From NCBI RefSeq assembly GCF_048323755.1, contig NZ_JBLWFS010000033.1, positions 1 through 36,164 of the forward strand: DNA of 36,164 bases, given 5' to 3'. This document shows, in pieces, positions 15,705-23,515 of the stretch (within the stretch, counting starts at the first letter, position 1; each line of letters opens with the position of its first letter). Source of the stretch: Alkalihalobacterium sp048323755 (GTDB taxonomy: Bacteria > Bacillota > Bacilli > Bacillales > Bacillaceae_F). The translations under genes and the position numbers were made by a program. The notes beneath the pieces were generated by a model. The model was not told where the DNA came from, searched no databases, and saw only the letters and a list, made by a program, of their open reading frames with translations.

Positions 15705-15853
15705 GCATCTTATTCCAACATTTCCTTGAAACTTTTTTACCCATCATTTCGTCTATATTGTAAAATAGAGTAAAAAGCATACTTATAAACTTAGAAAAAT
15801 AGACAACTTAAGACTAGTTTTTGTTCTTAGGTCAGGGTGCGGAGGGGAAAACC

Positions 15854-16426
15854 GTGGCGAAAGATAGAAAAAAAGTAATTATTCAAGCAGCAACGAAGTC
15901 ATTTTCATTATTCGGGTATAAAGCGACAACGATGGATCAAGTGGCGAAAATTGCAAAGGTAGGTAAAGCAACGATTTATAATTTTTTTGCAACGAAAGAA
16001 GAACTATTTCAAGAGATAATTAATGACCTTGCCAGAGAGATGAAACAAGTAGCAACCGAAGAGATTGATCATGAACAGCCTTTCACTGTCAACTTGCATC
16101 GAGCTATGTTACGTATTCTTGATTATCGTGAAACTCATACTTTAGTCATAAAACTTTTCCAAGAAGTAAAGGAATTTGGTACTCCAGCTTGTATTGATGC
16201 ACTTGCTCGACTAGAAGAGGAAATTCTCTCGTTTATTGAAAGAGAAGTTATTTATGCATTGGATAAAGGCCATTTAAAAACGTGTGATCCTAAAATAACG
16301 GCTTTTCTTATTTTAAATATGTATATATCGCTTGCCCATACGTGGGGATTGAAAAATAAAAGCATCCCGAAAGAAGAGATTGCAAATTTATTGAATTTGT
16401 ACCTGATGGAAGGAATTGCAAATTAA
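15854..16426 (+). CDS. TetR/AcrR family transcriptional regulator
   Basis: A 190-residue regulator. GGAGGGG lies six bases before GTG 15854, which is preferred to the farther upstream start at 15821. The N-terminal HTH is typical of TetR: AATKSFSLFGYKATTMDQVAKIAKVGKATIYNFFATKEELF (about residues 12-52). The rest is an all-helical ligand-binding domain. Its target is unknown. It follows the AbgT gene but is separated by that gene's terminator, so it has its own promoter, and it could control either the AbgT gene or a distant gene. Confidence 0.9.
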   Translation: MAKDRKKVIIQAATKSFSLFGYKATTMDQVAKIAKVGKATIYNFFATKEELFQEIINDLAREMKQVATEEIDHEQPFTVNLHRAMLRILDYRETHTLVIKLFQEVKEFGTPACIDALARLEEEILSFIEREVIYALDKGHLKTCDPKITAFLILNMYISLAHTWGLKNKSIPKEEIANLLNLYLMEGIAN

Positions 16427-16492
16427 ATTAATTATGGTGACATTAGTGTCTTTAATATTATTAGGCTCTTTTCACAACGATTGTTGCTCTAA

Positions 16493-16627
16493 GCTATTGG
16501 ACCGTTAACCAAGCGTAAGCTTGGTTCTTCACGCTTTAGCGTGAAGCTTTTGAACATAAATTAGCCAGATGGACAAATGAATTTGTCCAAAAGGGGATAA
16601 TTTATGTTCAAAAAACGGTCCAATAGC
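16493..16627. repeat. 135-bp element folding into a closing stem with three perfect hairpins
   Basis: Closing stem: GCTATTGGACCGTT (16493-16506) with AACGGTCCAATAGC (16614-16627), 14 bp perfect. Arm A: AACCAAGC-GTAA-GCTTGGTT (16507-16526), capped by a GNRA-type tetraloop. Arm B: CTTCACGC-TTTA-GCGTGAAG (16527-16546). Arm C: TTTTGAACATAAATTA (16548-16563) with TAATTTATGTTCAAAA (16598-16613), 16 bp perfect, capped by TGGACAAAT-GA-ATTTGTCCA (16570-16589). Only base 16547 is unpaired at the junction. No reading frame crosses it, and it is not a tRNA. It lies between the TetR gene and a terminator at 16658. Confidence 0.9.
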
Positions 16628-16657
16628 AACATAGTTTACGAAAATAGCCTTTTTTAA

Positions 16658-16696
16658 AATAGTTGCTACTAAATACAAGTAGCAGCTATTTTTTTA
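16658..16696 (+). terminator. Intrinsic terminator downstream of the three-hairpin element
   Basis: AATAGTTGCTACT pairs with AGTAGCAGCTATT (one G-T pair) around AAATACA, followed by seven T. No other terminator is seen after the TetR gene, so the 135-bp element is probably in the TetR transcript's 3' untranslated region. Confidence 0.85.
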
Positions 16697-16750
16697 TATA
16701 CAGGAACAGTGTAATTGCGTCTGATTATTGTAAATTTTTACAAAAGGATC

Positions 16751-16779
16751 TTGCTAAAAAAGAATAGTTCGATTATAAT
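16751..16779 (+). promoter_or_regulatory. Sigma-A promoter of the ArsR-like/MFS operon
   Basis: TTGCTA (16751-16756), exactly 17 bases, TATAAT (16774-16779), a consensus -10. The -10 box lies in the middle of the palindromic operator. Confidence 0.8.
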
Positions 16780-16809
16780 CGAACTATAAACAATTCGATC
16801 GGAGTCGAA
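16764..16809 (+). promoter_or_regulatory. Operator: 24-bp perfect palindrome plus an imperfect second site
   Basis: Site 1, 16764-16787, is a perfect 24-bp palindrome whose half is ATAGTTCGATTA, centred on the -10 box. Site 2, 16794-16809, is TTCGATC-GG-AGTCGAA, sharing the TTCGA/TCGAA core. Both lie immediately before the ArsR-type gene, so it is the likely ligand (autoregulation). Confidence 0.75.
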
Positions 16810-16814
16810 CAGAA

Positions 16815-17738
16815 ATGAGAGTGACAATTACGTTTCACCCTATCTATGAGTTCTTCACAAGTTTCTACGTCTTTTTGGATAAAGGGGGACAAAAAAGAAC
16901 GGATCTTGGGCTGAGTTGGGTCAGTGATGTTAAATCCAACCTGAGTGCCGAATTTCTCGAGGAAGTTAGTAAAAAGGAAACAAAAATAAAAGTTGCAGTG
17001 CTTCAATATTACTTACTGTCACAATCGTTTGATGAACATGACGACATCTTAGAGCTTTTAAGTCGAATAGAGCAGGAAGAAATGAAAACATTAATTACAC
17101 CTGCTTATGAATGTACTGAATTTAAAGATCAAATTCCTCCAAATGTAAAAGATGTAATTCCTTTTCTAAGAGAATGGCATGAAGCTTATTTTTCAACCAT
17201 CGATGATCAAATACTGAACAATTTAAGGGAGAGTGTAAAAAAAGCATTTGGCTTACAACAACAGTTGGATGCTCGGCAACTTGTTGAAAAGCTGACAAAT
17301 GGGGTCATCCTACCGAAAGAAAGTGAACGAAACGCTATATTAATTCCACAGTATCATTACTCGCCAACGATCTTGCACGAAAAAACCATTCACCAATATA
17401 TCTACTTCTATCCGGTGGATGCAAAACCAATAGAAGAAGGAAGTCCACCCATTGAGTTAATGCGAACAATCCGGGCTTTAAGCGATGAAAATCGTATAAA
17501 AATATTAAAATATTTAGCGCAAGGTGATCGAACATTTTCGGATGTCCAAAAATTTATAGGTTTAGCGAAAAGTACAGTTCACCACCATTTAATAGTTCTT
17601 CGGTCAGCAGGGTTACTTAGTTTAGTTCTTTTTGAAAACCAACAACATCAATATCGGTTCCGAAAAGAAGGATACATGGGAATGGAACAATTTCTTAGTT
17701 CTTTTATTACTGATAACGATAAAGAAATACAAACCTAA
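16815..17738 (+). CDS. ArsR-type winged-helix regulator with a long N-terminal domain
   Basis: A 307-residue protein. The last third (about residues 216-290) is an ArsR-family winged helix: IRALSDENRIKILKYLAQGDRTFSDVQKFIGLAKSTVHHHLIVLRSAGLL. The first 210 residues are a separate, mostly helical domain of unknown ligand, unlike the usual 100-residue metal-sensing ArsR proteins; no CxC metal site is seen. ATG 16815 has only a weak GGAG 12 bases upstream. The gene is followed 82 bases later by an MFS exporter with no terminator, so it probably represses that exporter and itself through the palindrome at 16764-16787. Confidence 0.85.
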   Translation: MRVTITFHPIYEFFTSFYVFLDKGGQKRTDLGLSWVSDVKSNLSAEFLEEVSKKETKIKVAVLQYYLLSQSFDEHDDILELLSRIEQEEMKTLITPAYECTEFKDQIPPNVKDVIPFLREWHEAYFSTIDDQILNNLRESVKKAFGLQQQLDARQLVEKLTNGVILPKESERNAILIPQYHYSPTILHEKTIHQYIYFYPVDAKPIEEGSPPIELMRTIRALSDENRIKILKYLAQGDRTFSDVQKFIGLAKSTVHHHLIVLRSAGLLSLVLFENQQHQYRFRKEGYMGMEQFLSSFITDNDKEIQT

Positions 17739-17820
17739 AGATTAGTTAACAATTTAAATGAAAATGAGTGTTAAAAGGTGAATAGATTACAAGTTAATTG
17801 AATAAAAGGAAGGCGAAAAA

Positions 17821-19068
17821 ATGGGAGACTTATTTAAAAATCGTGCGTTTTCGGCTGTTTGGTTAGCTCAGGCTTCTTCGGCACTAGGGGGAACGTTTGC
17901 TACATTCATCATTTCTTGGCTTGTCTATGAATTATCAGGTTCAAAGATGGCGATGGGAAGTATTTGGATCACATTTATGGTTCCATCTCTATTGACAACA
18001 CTTTTGGCAGGTCCATATTTAGATAGATTTGACCGAAAGAAGATTATGATTTTATCTGAGTGGGTTCGTGCAGCCGTTTTCTTAGTACCGCTTATCTTAT
18101 ATCCACTAGGGTTACTAAATGTTTGGCATCTGTACGTCGTCGCAGCAATTATGGGGGTAGCAGAACCGCTTTTCAGACCAACGAGTATGGCATATGTTGC
18201 ACAAATTTTACCAAGAGACCGTCTAATGAAAGGGAACTCCTTATTAGAAGGAACGATGCAGCTCATGATGTTAATTGGCCCTGCTCTTGGTGGGTTACTG
18301 ATGTCAGTGTTAGGTGTTGTTCCCGTGCTTTCTTTCTTAGTCATTTGTATGGCTGTATCAGGGTTTGTCTTATTATTTATTCCGAGTGCGAAGAAGAAAG
18401 TCGCTAGTGAGAAAAAAGAAACATGGTTTGTGCAGTTTAAAGCTGGTCTCAGGTTTTATCGAATATATCCCGTATTGTTTTGGATTGGAATTTTGCTGAT
18501 GATTTCTAACTTTAGTTCTGGTGCGGCAATGCCGATGTTCCTTCCATTTGTCCTTGATCATCTCGGTGGAAATGAATTTCAGTATGGTTTGTTTATGTCA
18601 GCCTTTCCTTTAGGAATGTTATTAGGCTCGCTCGTAACAGGGACGTTTAATCAGCCGAAAAACCTTCGCCGCGTCATGTTAGGAAGCTTATGGATGGGTG
18701 GGGTGTTACTTGCTCTCCTTGGTTGGGTACCAACATACTGGATGGCGTTAATCGTTGTGATGTTCTCAGGCTTTTTCGCGATGATATTCACGATTAACAA
18801 CACGACGTTCTATCAAAAGCGAGTTCCTGATGAAATCCGTGGCCGTGTATTTGCAGTTCGTACGTTACTTGCTCAGTCGGGAATGCCAGTCGGTGCAGCA
18901 TTTGGCGGGCTCTTCGCTGAAATGTACAGCTTAACGGCTCTGTTCACACTTTTAGGAATTCTTTCAATCATTACGATCACGATTGCCTGGTTTGCCAAAG
19001 TGTTCTACCATCTCAATGATGAAATCGAGGAAGATCAAGCTACACTTCAAGTTGCTGTCACAAAATAA
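17821..19068 (+). CDS. MFS transporter
   Basis: A 415-residue major-facilitator protein with 12 predicted membrane segments. It starts FKNRAFSAVWLAQASSALGGTFATFIISWLVYELSGSKMAMG, typical of the drug-exporter (DHA3-like) MFS group, with the motif-A-like PYLDRFDRKKIMILSEWVRA at the loop between segments 2 and 3 and RGRVFAVRTLLAQSGMPVGAAFGG in the second half. ATG 17821 follows AAGGAAGG. Probably an efflux pump for a compound sensed by the preceding regulator; the compound is unknown. Confidence 0.9.
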   Translation: MGDLFKNRAFSAVWLAQASSALGGTFATFIISWLVYELSGSKMAMGSIWITFMVPSLLTTLLAGPYLDRFDRKKIMILSEWVRAAVFLVPLILYPLGLLNVWHLYVVAAIMGVAEPLFRPTSMAYVAQILPRDRLMKGNSLLEGTMQLMMLIGPALGGLLMSVLGVVPVLSFLVICMAVSGFVLLFIPSAKKKVASEKKETWFVQFKAGLRFYRIYPVLFWIGILLMISNFSSGAAMPMFLPFVLDHLGGNEFQYGLFMSAFPLGMLLGSLVTGTFNQPKNLRRVMLGSLWMGGVLLALLGWVPTYWMALIVVMFSGFFAMIFTINNTTFYQKRVPDEIRGRVFAVRTLLAQSGMPVGAAFGGLFAEMYSLTALFTLLGILSIITITIAWFAKVFYHLNDEIEEDQATLQVAVTK

Positions 19069-19078
19069 GTACGATGAG

Positions 19079-19112
19079 AAAGAAACACCACGATAATGAG
19101 GTGTTTCTTTTT
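19079..19112 (+). terminator. Intrinsic terminator of the MFS operon
   Basis: AAAGAAACACC (19079-19089) pairs with GGTGTTTCTTT (19100-19110) around a 10-base loop, followed by T-rich sequence. Confidence 0.85.
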
Positions 19113-19176
19113 ATTATGGCTGAGAGTTTATTGATGTTTACTTGATAGGGGGGAGTTGTGAGGTGGGAAATACATA

Positions 19177-19260
19177 TTGCACGAGTTTGAAAACAAGTTG
19201 TGACACGAGCGGGGACTGTATGTTGTATGAGCAAAAAACTGCATGTGGCACAAGGATGAA
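19177..19260 (+). repeat. Degenerate array with about 23-bp period
   Basis: CACGAG-like cores occur at 19180 (CACGAG), 19204 (CACGAG), 19226 (TATGAG) and 19249 (CACAAG), each preceded by TG or TTG and followed by an A- or G-rich stretch and ACTG/AAG. Spacing is 24, 22 and 23 bp. It is weakly conserved and could be partly chance. Confidence 0.4.
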
Positions 19261-19267
19261 AAATGAG

Positions 19268-19341
19268 CGGACTGAGAGGCCTTTATTTCGTTAAAAATCG
19301 CCTTTTTTGACTATGTAACGGACTGAGAAGCCTTTATTTCG
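19268..19341 (+). repeat. Two direct copies of a 23-bp repeat, period 51 bp (left side of the IS)
   Basis: CGGACTGAGAGGCCTTTATT (plus TCG) at 19268-19290 and CGGACTGAGAAGCCTTTATT (plus TCG) at 19319-19341 differ at one base. Inverted copies with the same 51-bp period lie on the other side of the IS (20843-20914). Confidence 0.8.
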
Positions 19342-19456
19342 GTGTACTCGGCATGTTTTTAGATGTTTTGAAGCAAATAACTATTTAGCCCCCTAACTCA
19401 TTTGGACACCTACTCCTCTACATATTAAAATGGAATTAACTAAAGGAGGAGCCGAA

Positions 19457-19777
19457 ATGAAAAGAAGAATGGGGCCAATAGAAGATGTAAAGAAACAATA
19501 TGTTCGTATGGCAATTGAATCTGGAAATTCAGCACATATTGCTCGAAAAGTAGGAGTAAGTAAGTCTACCTTAGGTGGTTGGATGAAACTTTATCGGGAT
19601 GAAGTAGAAAATGAAATGAGCACGGAAGGAATAACTCCGCTATCTGAATCTTCTTCTACTCAAGATCTACAGACTAAATACGATCATGCCATGAAATTGT
19701 TAGGTGAAAAAGAGCTTGAAGTAGCGATGCTTCGTGAAATGATAAAAAAAAAGTTACCGAACTTTCCGAGCGAATAG
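19457..19777 (+). CDS. IS3-family OrfA (helix-turn-helix protein)
   Basis: 106 residues. AAAGGAGG precedes ATG 19457 at good spacing, so it is preferred over the in-frame ATG 19430. An HTH_Tnp_1-type domain is visible (YVRMAIESGNSAHIARKVGVSKSTLGGWMKLYRDE, about residues 15-49), followed by a leucine-zipper-like coiled coil (LQTKYDHAMKLLGEKELEVAMLREMIKKK) used for multimerisation. It binds the terminal repeats and, by frameshift, becomes the N-terminus of the OrfAB transposase. Confidence 0.9.
   Translation: MKRRMGPIEDVKKQYVRMAIESGNSAHIARKVGVSKSTLGGWMKLYRDEVENEMSTEGITPLSESSSTQDLQTKYDHAMKLLGEKELEVAMLREMIKKKLPNFPSE
19744..19753 (+). promoter_or_regulatory. Programmed -1 frameshift site (nine A then G)
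   Basis: In the OrfA frame the ribosome reads ATA-AAA-AAA-AAG-TTA; the A AAA AAG heptamer allows a -1 slip into the OrfB frame, which is open from here. OrfA stops 24 bases farther on. This is the standard slippery site of IS3-family elements. Confidence 0.8.
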
Positions 19778-20700
19778 ATTATGCGCGTGAGTGGATTGAA
19801 CATGGTTTCCCTGCAAAACGAGTCTTAAAGATTGTCTCGGTAAGCCGCTCCACTTATTACTATAGACAGGGACACCCTCCTTCTCAAAAATCAGCTACAG
19901 GAGGGCGTCCAATTCCTGGTTTTTCAAGGAATAAGAAAGGAAAAAAGGTTAAGGATTCAACGATCAAAAGCTATTTAACAAAGCTGATTGAGGGCAAAGA
20001 AGAAGCCTATGGATATCGAAAATTAACTCGATGTTTACAGCGGAAGTATCACCTTGTGATCAATAAAAAGAAGGTTTATCGTCTGTGTAAGGAACTCGAT
20101 ATCTTATTACCTCAACGTGAAAAGAAACAAAAATATCCTCGGCGATTAGCTAAAAACCGTATCGTAACAGGTTCTAATCAACTCTGGCAGCTTGATATTA
20201 AATATGGGTACGTGACATCTTCTCGTCGTTTTTTCTATTTGGCGAGCGTGATCGATGTCCATGATCGATCCATTGTAGGGTATTATCGGGGAACGGTATG
20301 TGAAGCTAAACATATTACAAAGATGCTTCAGAAGGCATTAATGACAAGAGAAATTCATGCCTCAGATCAGTCACTTATTATTCGCACAGATAATGGACCA
20401 CAATTTATTAGTAAGCATTTTCAAGAGTTTTGTATAACGCAACAAGTTGAGCACGAGAGAATCCCTCCCAGCTCACCAAATATGAACGCTTATATTGAAT
20501 CTTTTCATAGTATTTTAGAACGTGAGTGTTATCAACGTCATGAATTTATTACGTTTGAGGATGCTTATTCTTGTGTGGATGAGTTTATTCGGTTCTATAA
20601 TGAAGAGCGTTATCATGGCAGTTTAAATGATGATTCACCGTTGGAATATTATTTGAAATGGCAAGCTGGAGAAACAAAACAAGTAGAACAAGCCTTGTAG
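19744..20700 (+). CDS. IS3-family OrfB (DDE transposase part, reached by frameshift)
   Basis: About 318 codons in the -1 frame relative to OrfA, starting at the slippery site and running to TAG 20698-20700. It begins VTELSERIDYAREWIEHGFPAKRVLKIVSVSRSTYYY, then an HTH_21 region (YGYRKLTRCLQRKYHLVINKKKVYRLCKEL), then the rve integrase core: first D in LWQLDIKYGYV, second D in RTDNGPQFISKHF, E in SPNMNAYIESFHSILERECY. It ends with EERYHGSLNDDSPLEYYLKW. The catalytic triad is complete, so the element may be active. Confidence 0.9.
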   Translation, partial: KKKVTELSERIDYAREWIEHGFPAKRVLKIVSVSRSTYYYRQGHPPSQKSATGGRPIPGFSRNKKGKKVKDSTIKSYLTKLIEGKEEAYGYRKLTRCLQRKYHLVINKKKVYRLCKELDILLPQREKKQKYPRRLAKNRIVTGSNQLWQLDIKYGYVTSSRRFFYLASVIDVHDRSIVGYYRGTVCEAKHITKMLQKALMTREIHASDQSLIIRTDNGPQFISKHFQEFCITQQVEHERIPPSSPNMNAYIESFHSILERECYQRHEFITFEDAYSCVDEFIRFYNEERYHGSLNDDSPLEYYLKWQAGETKQVEQAL

Positions 20701-20708
20701 GAATAATT

Positions 20709-20754
20709 CCTATTGATCGAGATGGACAGATTTCTGTTCGTCTCGATCAATAGG
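20709..20754 (+). terminator. Perfect 14-bp hairpin after the transposase, inside the IS
   Basis: CCTATTGATCGAGA (20709-20722) pairs perfectly with TCTCGATCAATAGG (20741-20754), nine bases after the OrfB stop. No T-run follows, so classic termination is uncertain; a role in mRNA stability or in blocking outward readthrough is possible. Confidence 0.5.
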
Positions 20755-20842
20755 CCAGTAAGCGTAAGCGCGCTAGAAGAAAATGAAAAACTAAATAAAA
20801 CGAAGGAATCGTGAGTATGTGTCCAAACTTAGGGGGTTGAAC

Positions 20843-20914
20843 CGATAAGTGCTTCTGAGTCCGCTAAAGTAGATAAACTTGTGCTTTTCTGTCAAATAAG
20901 GGCCTCTAAGTCCG
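20843..20914 (-). repeat. Two inverted copies of the 23-bp repeat (right side of the IS)
   Basis: GCTTCTGAGTCCGC (to 20864) and AAATAAGGGCCTCTAAGTCC (to 20914) are reverse complements, with several changes, of the repeats at 19268 and 19319, and keep the 51-bp period. Downstream, to 21049, only the small hairpin CACTAAAG/CTTTAGTG at 20946-20969 is seen. Confidence 0.7.
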
Positions 20915-21049
20915 TTTAATACAAAACAATTCAAATTCTCCTGTGCCACTAAAGGAAAACGACTTTAGTGACAAGCTAAATCCCCATGTTTCCTTATCTT
21001 TTTCTTCTCATCAGAACTCTTCTGTCAATCCAATAAGGAACGGTCAGTT

Positions 21050-21895
21050 TCACTTTTTCGTTCTTAAATTCGCGCGGTGGTTTTGTAAAGTAGCATTGAT
21101 TTCTCCCCCGATGACGAGAATTAATCCACTTAGGAAAAACCAAAACATTAGGATGATAACCCCTCCTAGACTGCCATAGGTTGCTGAGAAATTCGCGAAA
21201 TTCGTGACATAGACTGAGAAGCCTAGTGAAATAAGCTGCCATGATATCGTAGCAAATAGCGCACCGTAAATTGCATCTTTGAACCCAATTCGTCGATTCG
21301 GACCAATCATATATAATACCACTAAAACCAGCGTCATTATGGCAATCCCAATGACCCAGCGAAGTCGGTTCCACAAAATAAAAGCATGATCTGTAATATG
21401 AAAGATCGAGTCAATCGCCTCCAAAATCAACTTCCCGAAAACAGGTAAAACAAGAGTGACCATAAAAACAATGACTAAACCAAGCATCAAAATAATCGAC
21501 AAGAGTCTAACTTTTATGAATGATCTTGTTTCATCAATGTTATGAGATTTATTAAGTGCACGAATTAAAGCATTAATTCCATTGGATGCCGACCAGATTG
21601 TCGCAATAATCCCGAAAGAAAGCAAACCACCTTTTGGTTCAGCCACAAGTTCCAAAACTGTTGTAATAAATAAATCAGCGAGTTCATAAGGGATGTACTC
21701 CTCCACAAAATCATAGATTTGTGAGACATCTAACGGTAAGTAGGGAAGCAGCGCCAATATAAAAATGAGAAGTGGAAAAATGGAAAGTAAAAAATAAAAG
21801 GCAAGCTGTGCAGCCCAATCTTGAATAGGGTCTTTTTTTAGTCGTTCATATAATTCTGCGAAAAATAAAAGCGGTGGAATTCGATTTGATTTCAT
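21050..21895 (-). CDS. YihY/BrkB family inner-membrane protein
   Basis: About 281 residues. AGGATGAG lies at usable distance before ATG 21895; an in-frame ATG at 21904 has a poorly spaced site, so the start could be three codons earlier. The protein has six membrane segments and the YihY/BrkB signatures: DWAAQLAFYFLLSIFPLLIFILALL near the N-terminus, WSASNGINALIRALNKSHN, SWQLISLGFSVYVTNFANFSATYGSLGGVIILMFWFFLSGLILVIGGEINA near the C-terminus. Earlier annotation as ribonuclease BN is not supported for this family. B. subtilis YfkH is a relative. Function unknown. Confidence 0.88.
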   Translation of the reverse strand: MKSNRIPPLLFFAELYERLKKDPIQDWAAQLAFYFLLSIFPLLIFILALLPYLPLDVSQIYDFVEEYIPYELADLFITTVLELVAEPKGGLLSFGIIATIWSASNGINALIRALNKSHNIDETRSFIKVRLLSIILMLGLVIVFMVTLVLPVFGKLILEAIDSIFHITDHAFILWNRLRWVIGIAIMTLVLVVLYMIGPNRRIGFKDAIYGALFATISWQLISLGFSVYVTNFANFSATYGSLGGVIILMFWFFLSGLILVIGGEINATLQNHRANLRTKK

Positions 21896-22060
21896 CAAGC
21901 TCATCCTATCTCATTAGTACTTTAGGAAATGCAATGTATGTAGTTTAATTGTCATTAACTAACAATTCAACAACGTAAGAAATAATCCTGCCTTACTATA
22001 AATTCCCTAAATAACGATGCTTAAACATGTCGAATAGGACTTGACGTAGCGCCATAAATA

Positions 22061-22111
22061 ATAAAAAATGCTAGGGTAAGTTTAGTTGAAAACTAAAGAC
22101 ACCCTAGCATT
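22061..22111 (-). terminator. Intrinsic terminator of the minus-strand MFS gene
   Basis: AATGCTAGGGT (22067-22077) pairs with ACCCTAGCATT (22101-22111), with a second nested stem TTTAGTT/AACTAAA. On the minus strand it is followed by a TTTTTTATTATTT tract. Confidence 0.85.
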
Positions 22112-22148
22112 CTTGATCCAAAATAAAGCTTATAGCATGATAAGATTT

Positions 22149-23375
22149 TTACGCTGACATGTTTGTTTTTTTCTCTTGGATCCTTTTGCTTTCGCGAGCG
22201 ACGGATACCCATAAAAAGACCGCGCTAATGACAAGAAGAAAACCAGAAATATAGAAAACCATGCCAATCCCAAACGCTGCTGCTATGACACCACCCATTA
22301 CAGGCCCAATAACATTTCCTAGAAACCGGAAGCTAACATTATATCCTAACACTTCTCCTTGAATGGAAAGAGGTGCTAGTTGTCTTATATAAGCGGTCAT
22401 ACAAGGAAGCAGACCACCAATTTGAAGACCGAACAGAAAACGTAAAATGATGAGCTGCCAAAGTTCGGTAACAAGTGCTTGCGGAATAAAAAATAAGGCA
22501 GATGTAAACAGCAAGATGATTAAAACTTTCCCGTGACCAATCTTGTCGCCTAAAGATCCCCATCTTCGTGTAGCAACTAAGTTTCCGAGCCCAGTAACTG
22601 AAAAAGCAAAACCGGCAAGAAACGCTAAATTCTCAGTTCTCGTTAATTCATGAACGTAAAGAGCTAACAACGGTTGAATACTGAAATTAGCTGCTTGAAT
22701 AACAAGAGAAATTAACATCACCGACATCAAAATAGGACTCTTGAAAATGTGCATAATGACTTCTTTTCGGGTATACACTTTATTCTCTTCATCATTAGCT
22801 TCTTTAAATACAACTTCGTTAATCCCAAATAATACAAGCAAGGAAGCTAAAATGATAACAGCTCCAGTTAACGTAAATGTGTATTGGAATCCTACTGTGT
22901 CCGCTAGCATTCCACCGAGTAAAGGTCCGCATAAACCACCACTGACCGTTCCTGTTTGCAACGTTCCGAGTGTTCGACCAGCCGTTTCTTTTTTACATTG
23001 TGCTGAAATTAAAGCGGCAGACATCGGTATAAATCCTGTAACAACCCCCATAAAAGCCCGGAGAATAAACAATTCAGTTACGGAAGTGACAAACCCCATT
23101 AATAGGACACTAATTCCGATTCCTGCTGATGTAATGACTAATATTTTTTTTCGACCATACTTATCGCCAAATCTTCCCCAAATTGGTGAAAATAAAAAGG
23201 CAACGAGAAATGTTACACCGAATACGTAACCTGCCCATTGCTGAACGTATGCATCAGAAAAATCGCCTAATGTTTTAATGTACAACGATAAAAATGGTAA
23301 AACCATTGTTGCACTAGCAGCAACGAGAAAGTTAGCAAACCACATTATGACAATATTCTTTTTTTCTATCGTCAT
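22149..23375 (-). CDS. MFS multidrug efflux transporter
   Basis: A 408-residue, 12-segment MFS protein. AGAAGGTG lies six bases before ATG 23375, preferred over the GTG three codons upstream. Motif A is clear (GRFGDKYGRKKILV, after segment 2) and is repeated in weaker form in the second half (WGSLGDKIGHGKVLI). The drug-exporter motif C-like stretch GTVSGGLCGPLLGGMLAD lies in segment 5. It resembles DHA1-type pumps such as MdtG. No regulator is adjacent on its strand. The substrate is not predictable. Confidence 0.9.
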   Translation of the reverse strand: MTIEKKNIVIMWFANFLVAASATMVLPFLSLYIKTLGDFSDAYVQQWAGYVFGVTFLVAFLFSPIWGRFGDKYGRKKILVITSAGIGISVLLMGFVTSVTELFILRAFMGVVTGFIPMSAALISAQCKKETAGRTLGTLQTGTVSGGLCGPLLGGMLADTVGFQYTFTLTGAVIILASLLVLFGINEVVFKEANDEENKVYTRKEVIMHIFKSPILMSVMLISLVIQAANFSIQPLLALYVHELTRTENLAFLAGFAFSVTGLGNLVATRRWGSLGDKIGHGKVLIILLFTSALFFIPQALVTELWQLIILRFLFGLQIGGLLPCMTAYIRQLAPLSIQGEVLGYNVSFRFLGNVIGPVMGGVIAAAFGIGMVFYISGFLLVISAVFLWVSVARESKRIQEKKTNMSA

Positions 23376-23515
23376 GGTACACACCTTCTTGTTGAAAATT
23401 ATTTCGATACTCTAAATATTATAGAGGAAATGACAGAAATATGAAAGGAAAAAGTGCTAGTACCTTCTAAAAATGGTACTATAATAATGGAAATTGACAG
23501 CTGGAGGGAATAACG

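Larger units (their letters stand above)
19389..20836 (+). mobile_element. IS3-family insertion sequence, apparently intact (about 1.45 kb)
   Basis: Imperfect terminal inverted repeats bound the element: CCCCCTAACTCATTTGGACA at 19389 and, on the complementary strand from 20836, CCCCCTAAGTTTGGACACAT. They enclose OrfA and OrfB in overlapping frames with a run of nine A at the junction, the normal IS3 layout with -1 frameshifting. All DDE segments are present and no stop interrupts OrfB. A clear target-site duplication is not seen at these ends (flanks TAG and TTG), so ends may be off by a few bases or flanks have changed. Confidence 0.88.

Noticed and set aside
16493..16627. tRNA or tRNA-like gene
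   Set aside because: The cloverleaf shape is suggestive, but there is no 7-base acceptor stem, anticodon loop, T-loop TTC or CCA, and the loops are 2-4 bases.
19385..20840. Target-site duplication of the IS
   Set aside because: Three- and four-base flanks do not match with any nearby choice of ends.
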